From Streptomyces lateritius (GTDB lineage Bacteria > Actinomycetota > Actinomycetes > Streptomycetales > Streptomycetaceae), in contig NZ_BMTO01000006.1 of the NCBI RefSeq assembly GCF_014649715.1, forward strand, positions 141,578 through 205,577: DNA of 64,000 bases, written 5' to 3'. A program made the position numbers and the translations under genes. Below are positions 8,670 through 16,407 of this stretch, piece by piece. Each line of letters opens with the position of its first letter. The first letter of the stretch is position 1. The notes beneath the pieces are model-generated. The model was not told the DNA's origin. It saw only the letters and a program-made list of their open reading frames with translations, and did no database searches.

Positions 8670-9245
8670 TCACTCCTCGCGGGCGGCCGGCAGGTGTGGC
8701 AGACGGTCCGCGGCCACCACGCCCTCGAGATATCCGCGCGCCCGCTCGGTCCTCGGGTACGCCTCGAGGAGCCGCCAGAACCGGGGGCCGTGACCCGGCA
8801 CCAGGAGATGGGCCAGCTCGTGGACGAGGACGTAGTCGACGACGTACTCGGGCATGCCCTGGAGCCGGTGCGAGAGACGGATGCTGCCCTCGGACGGGGT
8901 GCACGAACCCCAGCGGGTGTTCTGGTTGGTCACCCAGCGCACGGACGCCGGTCGCGCACGGCCGCCGAAATACTGCTCCGACAACCGCTGGGCCCGCTCG
9001 GTCAGCGCGCTGTCGCCGAGGACGCGCTTGCTCTCCTGGGCGGCGAGCTTGTCCAGCATGACCGTCACCCAGCGCTGCTCCTCCGCCTCGGACATCCGGG
9101 CCGGGATGAGCACGATCGTCCGGTCGCCCTCACGGTAGGCGGAGACCGTTCTCCTCCGCCGGGAGCTTCTGCGGACCTCGACCGCACTCGTCCCGGAGCC
9201 GCGGGGCGGTTTGCTTGTCACGCTGTGCTGAGGGTCGGCGGGCAC
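8670..9245 (-). CDS. YgjP/M48-like metal-dependent hydrolase
   Basis: This 191-residue protein has the zinc-binding helix VLVHELAHLLVPGHGPRFW, with HExxH plus a downstream histidine, and the upstream TRWGSCTPSEGSIRLSHRL segment typical of the YgjP/DUF45 metallopeptidase-like family. The N-terminus is basic and Ser/Arg-rich (RRSSRRRRT). Substrates of this family are unknown. It lies upstream of the TerD-AIM24 operon on the same strand, with a 107-bp gap. Confidence 0.85.
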   Translation of the reverse strand: MPADPQHSVTSKPPRGSGTSAVEVRRSSRRRRTVSAYREGDRTIVLIPARMSEAEEQRWVTVMLDKLAAQESKRVLGDSALTERAQRLSEQYFGGRARPASVRWVTNQNTRWGSCTPSEGSIRLSHRLQGMPEYVVDYVLVHELAHLLVPGHGPRFWRLLEAYPRTERARGYLEGVVAADRLPHLPAAREE

Positions 9246-9471
9246 GGCCTCGACGTTACCCGCTGTCAGCGGGGGAAGTCCCGCCTCCGGGACGGTTCGG
9301 CCGCGATCCCGCCACCCCCCGCACCATTTGAATGATTAATACCCGCCCTTGTGGACAACTTTTCGCAACCGTCCCGACACCCGGGCAATCTGAGAACGGC
9401 TCGACCGGCGGCCCGACGGGGAACGGCCGAGAGCCAAGAAGATCATCGGCCGAGATCACGGGGGAACGCAG

Positions 9472-10635
9472 ATGCATCCGATGCTGAAACCGACGCTGCG
9501 ACGCGCCTGGCGAAATCTTCAGTCGGTGCAGTTCGGAGCCACTTCCGCGCACGCGGTCGTGGTCGGACCGCTCGACACCACCACCGGCAGCCTGCTCGGG
9601 TTGCTCGACGGCACCCGCGGCATGGAACTGCTCCGGGCCGAGGCCCGGGCCCTCGGACTGCCCGAGGGGCAACTGGAGGCGCTGATCGAGCGGCTGTCAT
9701 CGGCCGGACTCGTCGCGGACGGGACGGCCGGCCGGCCCGGCAGAGCCGGCGCGCCCCGGCCGGCGGACCGCGCGCTCGATCCGCTCCGCGCCGACCTGGC
9801 CTCACTCTCCGTGGTCCATCCCGAACCGGACGGGGCGACAGGACGCCTGGCCGCCCGGCGGGCCGCGCGCGTCCAGGTCCGGGGCGCGGGCAGGATCGGC
9901 GCGGCGGTCGCGGCACTGCTCTCGGCCTCGGGGGTGGGCCGGGTGGAGGTGCTGGACTCCGGCACGGTGCTGCCCTGGGAGACGTCACCGGGTGGACTCC
10001 CGCCCGAGGCGGTGGGCGAACGCCGGGCGGTGGCCGCCCGGCGGCTCGTGGGGCGCTCGGCGCCCGGTGGCCGCGCCCCGCGGGCGCCCCGTCCCGTCCC
10101 GGGTGACTGCGGGGGCGAGCCCGCCCTCTCACTCGTCGTGGTGACACCCCGGGACGGATTCGCCGCCTACGCCCCCGATCCCGTGACGGCCGAGCCCTGG
10201 ATCGCCACCGGCACGCCCCATCTCTACGCCGGTGTGCTGGAGGCCACGGGGGTGGTCGGGCCGCTGGTGCTGCCGGGCGGGACGGCCTGCGCGCGCTGCG
10301 CCCAGGAGGAGCGGACGGACCGGGAGCCGGTCTGGCCGCGAATGCTGGCCCAGTGGCGCTCGGGTGCGCCGGAGCCGCTGCCGGCCTGTGACCTTGGTCT
10401 CGCGACGGCGGTGGCGGGGCTCGCGGCGGCCCACGCGCTGGCCTTTCTGGACGGGGAGCTGCCCGCCAGCACAGGGGCCCGCTGGGAGGCGGCGCTGCCG
10501 CTGCTCGAGTGGCGCGAGGAGCGGCTCAGCCCCCACCCCGCGTGCCCCTGTGGCGCGGCGCGCGAGCCGATACGTCACGGAGAAGGGGAGCGCGCCTCGG
10601 GGGCGAGAAGCCCGCAGGACACAATGGCGGGGTAA
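9472..10635 (+). CDS. ThiF/E1-like adenylyltransferase-fold protein
   Basis: This 387-residue protein has a Rossmann motif VQVRGAGRIGAAVAALL (about residues 133-150) followed by VEVLDSG, as in ThiF/MoeB/E1 enzymes. Two cysteine pairs (CARC and CPC near the end) probably form the structural zinc site of this fold. The N-terminal 80 residues resemble the small helical region seen ahead of E1-like domains in peptide-modifying proteins. I see no precursor peptide or cyclodehydratase next to it, so a RiPP role is not supported. Part of the nucleotide-binding region looks diverged and catalysis is doubtful. It is followed by the ABC1 gene. Confidence 0.7.
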   Translation: MHPMLKPTLRRAWRNLQSVQFGATSAHAVVVGPLDTTTGSLLGLLDGTRGMELLRAEARALGLPEGQLEALIERLSSAGLVADGTAGRPGRAGAPRPADRALDPLRADLASLSVVHPEPDGATGRLAARRAARVQVRGAGRIGAAVAALLSASGVGRVEVLDSGTVLPWETSPGGLPPEAVGERRAVAARRLVGRSAPGGRAPRAPRPVPGDCGGEPALSLVVVTPRDGFAAYAPDPVTAEPWIATGTPHLYAGVLEATGVVGPLVLPGGTACARCAQEERTDREPVWPRMLAQWRSGAPEPLPACDLGLATAVAGLAAAHALAFLDGELPASTGARWEAALPLLEWREERLSPHPACPCGAAREPIRHGEGERASGARSPQDTMAG

Positions 10636-10676
10636 CCGCCCTGTGCGGCACGGCGGTCTGGGAATTGGAGGGGCGC

Positions 10677-12020
10677 ATGTCTGATCTTCCCCGGAAGGCG
10701 GTCACCCGGACCGCCAAGTTGGCCGCGTTGCCACTGGGCTTCGCGGGACGGGCCACGTGGGGCCTGGGCAAACGGATCGGCGGCAGGTCCGCCGAGTTGG
10801 TCGCACGGGAACTGCAACAGCGCACGGCGGAACAGCTGTTCAAGGTCCTGGGCGAGCTCAAGGGCGGGGCGATGAAGTTCGGGCAGGCACTGTCCGTCTT
10901 CGAGTCGGCGCTTCCCGAGGAGGTGGCGGGTCCGTACCGGGCGGCGCTCACCAAGCTCCAGGAGGCGGCGCCGCCGATGCCGACGCGCACGGTGCACGGT
11001 GTGCTGGAGGAGCGGCTCGGCGCCGAGTGGCGTGAGCTGTTCCTGGAGTTCGAGGAGAAGCCCTCGGCGGCGGCGTCCATCGGCCAGGTGCACCGGGCGG
11101 TGTGGCACGACGGCCGGGAGGTCGCCGTGAAGGTCCAGTATCCGGGGGCGGGTGAGGCGCTCCTGTCGGACCTGGCGCAGTTGAGCCGCTTCGCCCGGCT
11201 GCTCGGGCCGCTGATCCCGGGGATGGACGTCAAGCCGCTCATCAAGGAGTTGCGCGACCGGGTGTCCGAGGAGCTGGACTACGGCCTGGAGGCGCAGGCG
11301 CAGCGGGAGCACGCGGAGGAGTTCGCGGACGACCCGGACGTGGTGGTGCCGGGGGTGGTGCACCAGTCGGAGCAGGTGCTGGTGACGGAGTGGATCGACG
11401 GGATCCCGCTGTCGGAGGTGATCGCGGACGGCACCGAGGAGCAGCGGGACCGGGCCGGTCAGCTCCTCGCCCGTTTCCTCTTCTCCGGCCCGGCCCGGAC
11501 GGGCCTGCTGCACGCGGACGCGCATCCGGGGAACTTCCGGCTGCTGCCGGGCGCCGACGAGGAGGAGGGGCCGGAGAGCTGGCGTCTGGGGGTGCTGGAC
11601 TTCGGCACGGTGGACCGGCTGCCGGGTGGGCTGCCGAAGACGATCGGCACCTCTCTGCGGCTGACCCTGGAGGGCGACGCCGAGACGGTCTACGCGCTGC
11701 TGCGGGAGGAGGGGTTCGTCAAGGAGTCCATCGACCTCGACCCGGAGGAGGTGCTCGCGTACCTGCTGCCGATCATCGAGCCGGCCGAGGTGGACGCCTT
11801 CGGCTTCAGCAGGGGCTGGCTGAGGAACCAGGCCGCCCGCATCGCCGACCCGCGCTCCCCCGCGCACCAGCTGGGCAAGAAGCTCAACCTGCCGCCCTCG
11901 TACCTGCTGATACACCGCGTGACGTTGAGCACGATCGGTGTGCTCTGCCAGTTGGACGCGACGGTGCGGCTGCGCGACGAACTGGAGGAGTGGCTGCCCG
12001 GCTTCGTCGCGGCGGAGTGA
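10677..12020 (+). CDS. ABC1/UbiB (AarF) atypical kinase family protein
   Basis: This 447-residue ABC1/ADCK/UbiB-family protein shows the family's KxGQ motif (GGAMKFGQALSVFES), the alanine-rich nucleotide loop PSAAASIGQVHRA, the catalytic-type HADAHPGNF and the metal-binding LDFGTVD. Family members are ATPases linked to isoprenoid lipid metabolism. The ATG start has GGAGGGG 5-6 bases upstream and lies 41 bases after the ThiF-like gene, suggesting co-transcription. The order ABC1 - whiB7 - uvrD2 - mycoredoxin matches mycobacterial genomes as I recall them. Confidence 0.9.
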   Translation: MSDLPRKAVTRTAKLAALPLGFAGRATWGLGKRIGGRSAELVARELQQRTAEQLFKVLGELKGGAMKFGQALSVFESALPEEVAGPYRAALTKLQEAAPPMPTRTVHGVLEERLGAEWRELFLEFEEKPSAAASIGQVHRAVWHDGREVAVKVQYPGAGEALLSDLAQLSRFARLLGPLIPGMDVKPLIKELRDRVSEELDYGLEAQAQREHAEEFADDPDVVVPGVVHQSEQVLVTEWIDGIPLSEVIADGTEEQRDRAGQLLARFLFSGPARTGLLHADAHPGNFRLLPGADEEEGPESWRLGVLDFGTVDRLPGGLPKTIGTSLRLTLEGDAETVYALLREEGFVKESIDLDPEEVLAYLLPIIEPAEVDAFGFSRGWLRNQAARIADPRSPAHQLGKKLNLPPSYLLIHRVTLSTIGVLCQLDATVRLRDELEEWLPGFVAAE

Positions 12021-12034
12021 GCCGGGGCCCCGGG

Positions 12035-12217
12035 TCACCACCAGGCGGAGTCGAGGCGGCCCTCGATGGAACGGATGTGGTCACGGGCACAGGTGTCGCA
12101 GAGGTAGCGGCGGGCGCCGTTCTCCACGGAGCAGCTCCAGGTCACCGGGGGCTCCTCCGCGGTCTTGCCGCAGCCGGCGCACACGATGACCTCCTCGGGG
12201 TTCCGGGCGTCGTTCAC
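12035..12217 (-). CDS. Small zinc-ribbon-like protein
   Basis: This 60-residue protein has two cysteine pairs, CAGC near residue 13 and CDTC near residue 41, spaced like a zinc ribbon; another cysteine lies between them in WSCSVENG. The start is GTG (VNDARNPEEV). It is oppositely oriented to the ABC1 gene and follows the whiB7-linked pair on the same strand. Function is unknown. Confidence 0.65.
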   Translation of the reverse strand: MNDARNPEEVIVCAGCGKTAEEPPVTWSCSVENGARRYLCDTCARDHIRSIEGRLDSAWW

Positions 12218-12309
12218 CCTGCCGACGATAGTGCGAGAGGGCACCGGCCGCGCAGCAACGCACCGCGGGGGCCGGTCCTGACGGACCGGCTCCCGCGTGG
12301 TTCTTCGGG

Positions 12310-12633
12310 TCAGTGCATCACGGCCATGGCCAGTGCGCGCCGGGCGCGCAGCGAGACGCGCTCGGCTCGACGCTGCATCCGCCGGGCGGCGACCAGGCGC
12401 ACGGCCTGGCGTTCCGCGTCGGCTTCCCGCAGGCGGTCGCGCATATGAGCACGAGCCATGGCTTCTGGGATGAGTTGCATCTCTCGGGTCCTGTTCTGAC
12501 GCGAGGCGTTCGCGCCGGTGGTGGAAACGTCTGGGGTCGCGGAGCCGCAGGGCTCGCTGGTGGAAGAGGTCATCGGGGCCTGCTTCTGGGGATCGTGCGT
12601 GAGGGGTCGGTCGATGGTTCCGGTGACGTTCAT
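12310..12633 (-). CDS. Arg-rich hypothetical protein translationally coupled to whiB7
   Basis: This 107-residue protein has a Ser/Thr/Pro-rich first half, then a strongly basic helical half (AHMRDRLREADAERQAVRLV and a following ARRMQRRAERVSLRARRA) that could bind nucleic acid or form a coiled coil. Its ATG overlaps the stop of whiB7 as ATGA, which fixes this start and implies coupled translation. No known domain is recognised. It should respond to the same antibiotic signals as whiB7 if it is on the same mRNA. Confidence 0.7.
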   Translation of the reverse strand: MNVTGTIDRPLTHDPQKQAPMTSSTSEPCGSATPDVSTTGANASRQNRTREMQLIPEAMARAHMRDRLREADAERQAVRLVAARRMQRRAERVSLRARRALAMAVMH

Positions 12634-12998
12634 GCCGCGACCGGGTTCTTGCGCGGGCGACCACGCGGCCGCTTCCGGGCGACGACGACACCCTGGACGA
12701 ACAGCTCTCCGCCCCAGACGCCCCACGGCTCACGCCGCTCCTTCGCGCCGGCGAGGCAGGCCTCCATCAGCGGGCAGGTGCGGCAGAGGGACTTGGCGTA
12801 CTCGACGTCCGCCGGGGACTCGGCGAAGAAGACCTCCGGGTCGAACGAGCGGCAGGGGACGGGTACACCGAGGTTCTCGATGGCGTCGTCGAGCGCGGTG
12901 AGCGCGGTGAGGGGGGTCAAGGTGGAGTCCTCCGTGAGGCCGGGCGGGGGGAGCGTTTCGGAAGGCGGTACGGACGGGGCGTGCGCTTCGAGTTGCAC
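12630..12998 (-). CDS. whiB7: WhiB7/WblC Fe-S transcription factor
   Basis: This 122-residue WhiB-like regulator, called WblC in Streptomyces, activates intrinsic antibiotic-resistance genes together with the principal sigma factor. Visible features are the 4Fe-4S ligands C-x(29)-CRTCPLMEAC, the G(V/I)WGG turn (EPWGVWGGE) and the C-terminal AT-hook RKRPRGRPRKNP that distinguishes WhiB7 from other Wbl proteins. The start is GTG with GAGGAAAA upstream. The long leader contains a terminator hairpin and a candidate leader ORF, fitting the ribosome-dependent attenuation reported for wblC. The next gene overlaps its stop. Confidence 0.95.
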   Translation of the reverse strand: MQLEAHAPSVPPSETLPPPGLTEDSTLTPLTALTALDDAIENLGVPVPCRSFDPEVFFAESPADVEYAKSLCRTCPLMEACLAGAKERREPWGVWGGELFVQGVVVARKRPRGRPRKNPVAA

Positions 12999-13113
12999 GG
13001 TGGGTTTTCCTCGTCTGGTCGTTCCGGCCTGTTGACCGGGGTTTCGGCTGGTACCGGGTTCTGCTGGTCCCGAGGCCCCTTCGCTCCGTCATCCCCGTTC
13101 GAGGACAAACAGA

Positions 13114-13148
13114 AGGGCCGCGGATCCCGGGTGGGGTTCCGCGGCCCT
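13114..13148 (-). terminator. whiB7 leader terminator/attenuator hairpin
   Basis: An 11-bp perfect stem (AGGGCCGCGGA and its complement, 13-base loop) on the minus strand is followed by the T-rich run TTCTGTTTGTCC. It lies about 115 bases before the whiB7 start, inside the transcribed leader. This position and form match the intrinsic terminator known in whiB7/wblC leaders, read through when ribosome-targeting antibiotics slow leader translation. Confidence 0.8.
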
Positions 13149-13159
13149 GAAGGCGCCGG

Positions 13160-13190
13160 CCTGATCGAGGATCAGGCTGGATCACTCCAG
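13160..13190 (-). promoter_or_regulatory. Two adjacent leader hairpins over the leader-ORF stop
   Basis: Two perfect short hairpins lie side by side: CCTGATC/GATCAGG (13160-13176, loop of 3) and CTGGA/TCCAG (13177-13190, loop of 4). The first buries the stop codon of the leader ORF and both sit just upstream of the terminator hairpin. They are good candidates for the antiterminator or pause structures of the whiB7 leader. Confidence 0.55.
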
Positions 13191-13543
13191 GGTTCGAGCC
13201 CACGGAAGGCCCACATCGTGTGGTGCTGCGTCGTCTGCTTCGTAAAGCCGGCACCGGTCGCCGCAAAGCCGTAGGCCTGGGCGGCCTTGACTGCTGCTAC
13301 TCCTGCTTCCAGTGCCTTGGTCGGTCGCTCATTGCGCTCCATGACGGGAAGACCCGCCGGAACGGCGGCCGGCCGCAGGGCGCCGACGCCGGCGATGCCG
13401 AGGCCGGACACACCGGTGCCAGGAAGACCGCTGCCGATGAACGCCGAACCGGAGAGGCCGAGCGAGCAGGCGGAGGCGACCGAGCGATCGGTCATTTTGT
13501 CGGTGCTGACGAAGCTGACGTTGTTGTTGATGTAGCTGATCAC
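13172..13543 (-). CDS. Candidate 123-residue leader ORF upstream of whiB7
   Basis: The GTG start is preceded by a strong GAGAGGAGG with 7-base spacing. The first 60 codons show normal high G/C third positions (N-terminus ISYINNNVSFVSTDK). Then a cluster of A-ending codons rare in Streptomyces appears (GCA CTG GAA GCA GGA GTA GCA GCA), and the stop falls in a hairpin 23 bases before the terminator. The protein has a Gly/Ser-rich middle and ends HHTMWAFRGLEPWSDPA. An internal ATG at the MWAFRG segment would give a 14-residue peptide with the same stop, but without a good RBS. No homologue is recognised. It may be a real small protein, the regulatory uORF, or both. Confidence 0.5.
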   Translation of the reverse strand: MISYINNNVSFVSTDKMTDRSVASACSLGLSGSAFIGSGLPGTGVSGLGIAGVGALRPAAVPAGLPVMERNERPTKALEAGVAAVKAAQAYGFAATGAGFTKQTTQHHTMWAFRGLEPWSDPA

Positions 13544-13659
13544 TGGATTCGCCTCCTCTCGGCGTCTCGGGGGGCTCGGGGTGAACCGGGCCCTCGTGTA
13601 TTCGGATAAGTACAGCACGAAGACAGGGCTTCGAAGAAGCCGCTGTTTCCGTGGTTAAG

Positions 13660-13700
13660 AACCTATGGGGCTTGACGGGGCGTGCGCAAACTATTTTTCC
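13660..13700 (-). promoter_or_regulatory. Likely whiB7 promoter with AT-rich WhiB7-binding element
   Basis: On the minus strand, TTGCGC (13684-13689) and TAGGTT (13660-13665) are spaced by 18 bases as -35 and -10 boxes. Directly upstream of the -35 lies GGAAAAATAG. WhiB7-type promoters are known to carry such an AT-rich stretch for the AT-hook just upstream of the -35, so the gene is probably autoregulated. The transcript would start near 13653, giving a leader of about 650 bases. The promoter lies just upstream of, and pointing away from, the 3' end of uvrD2. Confidence 0.65.
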
Positions 13701-13712
13701 GACGAGTTTCGA

Positions 13713-15899
13713 TCAGTCCTCCCCGTCGTCTTCCGCACGCTCCTCACCTGGCTCTTCACCCGCGCAGAGGGCCAGGACGTCGGCGCCGAACCGGTCGAGC
13801 TTGCGGGCGCCGACCCCGGAGATGGCGGCGAGCTCCCCGTCGGTGGAGGGCACGCACTCGGCGATGGCCATCAGCGTCTTGTCGGTGAACACGCAGTACG
13901 CGGGCTGTCCGAGCTGCTTGGCCTGGTCCGAGCGCCACTCGCGCAGCCGCTCGTACAGCGCCTCGTCCATGTCCGAGGGGCAGTCCTCGCACCGCATGAG
14001 CTTCATCTCGCCGGCCTCGGTGAGGGTGGCCCCGCAGACCCGGCAGAGCACCGGCCCACGGCGCTTGCGCCGACCGCCGCTGCCTCGCTCGACGGAGCCG
14101 CCGCCGCCCGCTCCGGCCGCGCCGAGCGCACCGGATCCGGGCCGCAGCCCCTTGAGGAAGCGGGTGGGGCGCCGGGAGGCGCGGCCGCCCGGGGAGCGGG
14201 AGAGCGCCCAGGAGAGCGAGAGGTGGAGCCGGGCGCGGGTGACTCCGACGTACAGGAGCCGGCGCTCCTCCTCGACCTGCTCGTCGGTCTTGGCGTAGGT
14301 GATCGGCATCATGCCCTCGGTGAGGCCGACCAGGAAGACGGCGTCCCACTCCAGGCCCTTGGCCGCGTGCAGCGAGGCGAGCGTGACGCCCTGGACGGTC
14401 GGGGCGTGCTGGGCGGCGGCCCGCTCGTCGAGCTCGGCGACCAGGTCGGAGAGGGTGGCGCCGGACCGGGCGCGGGCGAAGTCCTCCGCGAGGCGGACGA
14501 GGGCGGCCAGGGATTCCCAGCGGTCGCGGACGGCACCGGAGCCTGCGGGCGGCTCGGTCGTCCAGCCCTTGGTGGAGAGCACGGCGCGGACCTGGGAGGG
14601 CAGGTCCTCGGTGTCGTCGAGCAGCGCGTCGTTCCCACCGGCGCGGGCGGCGCCGCGCAGGGCGATGCCCGCTTCCCGCACCTCCTGGCGTTCGAAGAAG
14701 CGCTCGGCGCCGCGCAGCTGGTAGGGCACTCCGGCGTCGGCGAGGGCCTGTTCGTAGACCTCGGACTGGGCGTTGATCCGGTAGAGGACCGCGATCTCGC
14801 CGGCCGGGACACCGGCGGCGATCAGGTCGCGGATCCGCCGGGCGGTGCCCTCGGCCTCGGCGGGCTCGTCGGCGTACTCCGTGTAGGCGGGCTCGGGGCC
14901 GGGGTCGCGCTGGGAGATCAGCTCCAGGCGGTGCTCGGCGGCCCGGCCGCGCGCCTGGCTGAGGAGTCCGTTGGCGAGGTGGACCACCTGGGGGGTGGAG
15001 CGGTAGTCGCGGACGAGCTTCACGACCGTGGCGTTCGGGTGCCGGGTGCGGAAGTTCAGCAGGTGGTCGGGGGTGGCGCCGGTGAAGGAGTAGATGGTCT
15101 GGCTGGCGTCGCCGACGACACAGAGGTTGTCGCGGTCGCCGAGCCACAGGTCGAGAAGCCGCTGCTGGAGCGGGGAGACGTCCTGGTACTCGTCCACGAC
15201 GAAGTGCTGGTACTGCCGGCGGATCTGGTCGGCGATGTCGTGTCGGTCCTGGAGGATGCCGACCGTGAGCAACAGCACGTCCTCGAAGTCGATCACCGAC
15301 CGGTCGCGCTTCAGCTGCTCGTACATGGCGTAGATCTGGCCGATCTCGGCCGGGTCGCGGGGAGCGTCACGGACCGACTTGGCGACGGCCGCCGGATAGT
15401 CGCCGGGGACGGTCTGGGTGACCTTGGCCCACTCGATCTCGCCGGTGACGTCGCGCAGCTCGTTGCGGTCGAGGCGGACACGGCAGCGGGCGGCGGACTC
15501 GGCGACGAGCTGGATCTTGCGCTCCAGGAGCCGGGGAAGATCACCACCGACGACTTTCGGCCAGAAGTACTGGAGCTGGCGCAGCGCGGCGGAGTGGAAG
15601 GTGCGGGCCTGGACGCCGCCCGCGCCGAGCTCCCGGAGACGGCCCCGCATCTCGCCGGCGGCCCGGTTGGTGAACGTGACGGCCAGCACACTGCCGGGCT
15701 GGAGTATGCCCGCCCGCACGCCGTAGGCGATGCGGTGGGTGATGGCCCGCGTCTTGCCCGTACCGGCTCCCGCCAGCACGCACACCGGGCCGTGCAGGGC
15801 GAGAGCGACCTCGCGCTGCTCGGGGTCGAGCCCGTCGAGCACCGCGTCGGCCGACTCGGGGACCTGCGGGAAGAGAGGGGAGTGCGTTGCTGCTGTCAC
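13713..15899 (-). CDS. uvrD2: ATP-dependent DNA helicase UvrD2 (SF1, HRDC tail)
   Basis: This 728-residue SF1A helicase has Walker A LAGAGTGKTRAITHR, motif II VDEYQDVSPLQQ, a QxxYxF region (DASQTIYSFTG) and a motif VI-like segment (VEEERRLLYVGVTRAR). Downstream of the motor is a four-cysteine module (CRVCG...CEDC) followed by an HRDC domain ending in ISGVGARKLDRFGADVL, the arrangement known for mycobacterial UvrD2. The extreme C-terminus is acidic. The GTG start (TAATHSPLFPQ) lacks a strong SD. It is divergent from mycoredoxin and lies just upstream of the whiB7 promoter. Role: 3'-5' unwinding in repair. Confidence 0.93.
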   Translation of the reverse strand: MTAATHSPLFPQVPESADAVLDGLDPEQREVALALHGPVCVLAGAGTGKTRAITHRIAYGVRAGILQPGSVLAVTFTNRAAGEMRGRLRELGAGGVQARTFHSAALRQLQYFWPKVVGGDLPRLLERKIQLVAESAARCRVRLDRNELRDVTGEIEWAKVTQTVPGDYPAAVAKSVRDAPRDPAEIGQIYAMYEQLKRDRSVIDFEDVLLLTVGILQDRHDIADQIRRQYQHFVVDEYQDVSPLQQRLLDLWLGDRDNLCVVGDASQTIYSFTGATPDHLLNFRTRHPNATVVKLVRDYRSTPQVVHLANGLLSQARGRAAEHRLELISQRDPGPEPAYTEYADEPAEAEGTARRIRDLIAAGVPAGEIAVLYRINAQSEVYEQALADAGVPYQLRGAERFFERQEVREAGIALRGAARAGGNDALLDDTEDLPSQVRAVLSTKGWTTEPPAGSGAVRDRWESLAALVRLAEDFARARSGATLSDLVAELDERAAAQHAPTVQGVTLASLHAAKGLEWDAVFLVGLTEGMMPITYAKTDEQVEEERRLLYVGVTRARLHLSLSWALSRSPGGRASRRPTRFLKGLRPGSGALGAAGAGGGGSVERGSGGRRKRRGPVLCRVCGATLTEAGEMKLMRCEDCPSDMDEALYERLREWRSDQAKQLGQPAYCVFTDKTLMAIAECVPSTDGELAAISGVGARKLDRFGADVLALCAGEEPGEERAEDDGED

Positions 15900-16043
15900 C
15901 CCGCCATGCTGCCAGGTTCCGAGGGGCGTGTGCGGCGGGTTGTCCACAGGGCGGAGGCGCCGGTCGTACGAATGCGGGAATGGCGGGGCGGGCGCGTACG
16001 TTCTTCCCTCGGCACTTACCCGCGAACAGAGGAGCGCCTGGCC

Positions 16044-16301
16044 ATGCAGGGCACTGTGACGATGTACAGCACCACGTGGTGCGGCTACTGCCGTCGGCTG
16101 AAGAGCCAGATGGACCGCGAGGGCATCGCGTACACGGAGATCAACATCGAGCAGGACCCGGAGTCGGCCGCGTACGTGGAGAAGGCCAACGGCGGGAACC
16201 AGACAGTTCCGACGGTCCGCATCCTCCCCACCCCCGGCGCTGACGAGGTCGTCATGACGAACCCCAGCCTCGCGCAGGTGAAGCAGGCGCTCGGCGTCTG
16301 A
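16044..16301 (+). CDS. Mycoredoxin / glutaredoxin-like thiol reductase
   Basis: This 85-residue glutaredoxin-fold protein has the active site TTWCGYCRRLK near residue 12 and the cis-proline TVPTV. Mycoredoxins (CGYC type) reduce mycothiol mixed disulfides in actinobacteria, which lack glutathione. The ATG start has a purine-rich RBS (AGAGGAG). It is divergent from uvrD2, as in mycobacteria. The co-location with whiB7, which there influences mycothiol balance, is suggestive. Confidence 0.92.
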   Translation: MQGTVTMYSTTWCGYCRRLKSQMDREGIAYTEINIEQDPESAAYVEKANGGNQTVPTVRILPTPGADEVVMTNPSLAQVKQALGV

Positions 16302-16368
16302 TCGCGTTCTCACGGAGATCGTGAGGAGATCGCACGGAGGCGGCAAGAAGACCGCGAGGAGATCGAGC

Positions 16369-16407
16369 AGGGCCCCGCGACCGGCGAGAACCGGCCGACG
16401 GGGCCCT
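16369..16407 (+). terminator. Terminator hairpin after mycoredoxin
   Basis: AGGGCCCCG and CGGGGCCCT pair around an inner GACCGGC/GCCGG-like loop, 68 bases after the stop. Only a weak pyrimidine tail (CTCTCC) follows. The rest of the 16302-16635 gap holds short direct repeats of GAGGAGATCG and presumably the acyltransferase promoter. Confidence 0.6.

Noticed and set aside
9472..10635. RiPP/TOMM biosynthetic gene cluster suggested by the E1-like protein
   Set aside because: No precursor peptide, dehydratase, protease or transporter lies next to it; the neighbours are conserved housekeeping-type genes.
13150..13210. tRNA-like T-arm sequence (GGTTCGAGCC) downstream of a paired segment
   Set aside because: No acceptor stem, anticodon arm or CCA-adjacent pairing can be built around it; the region is the end of the whiB7 leader ORF.
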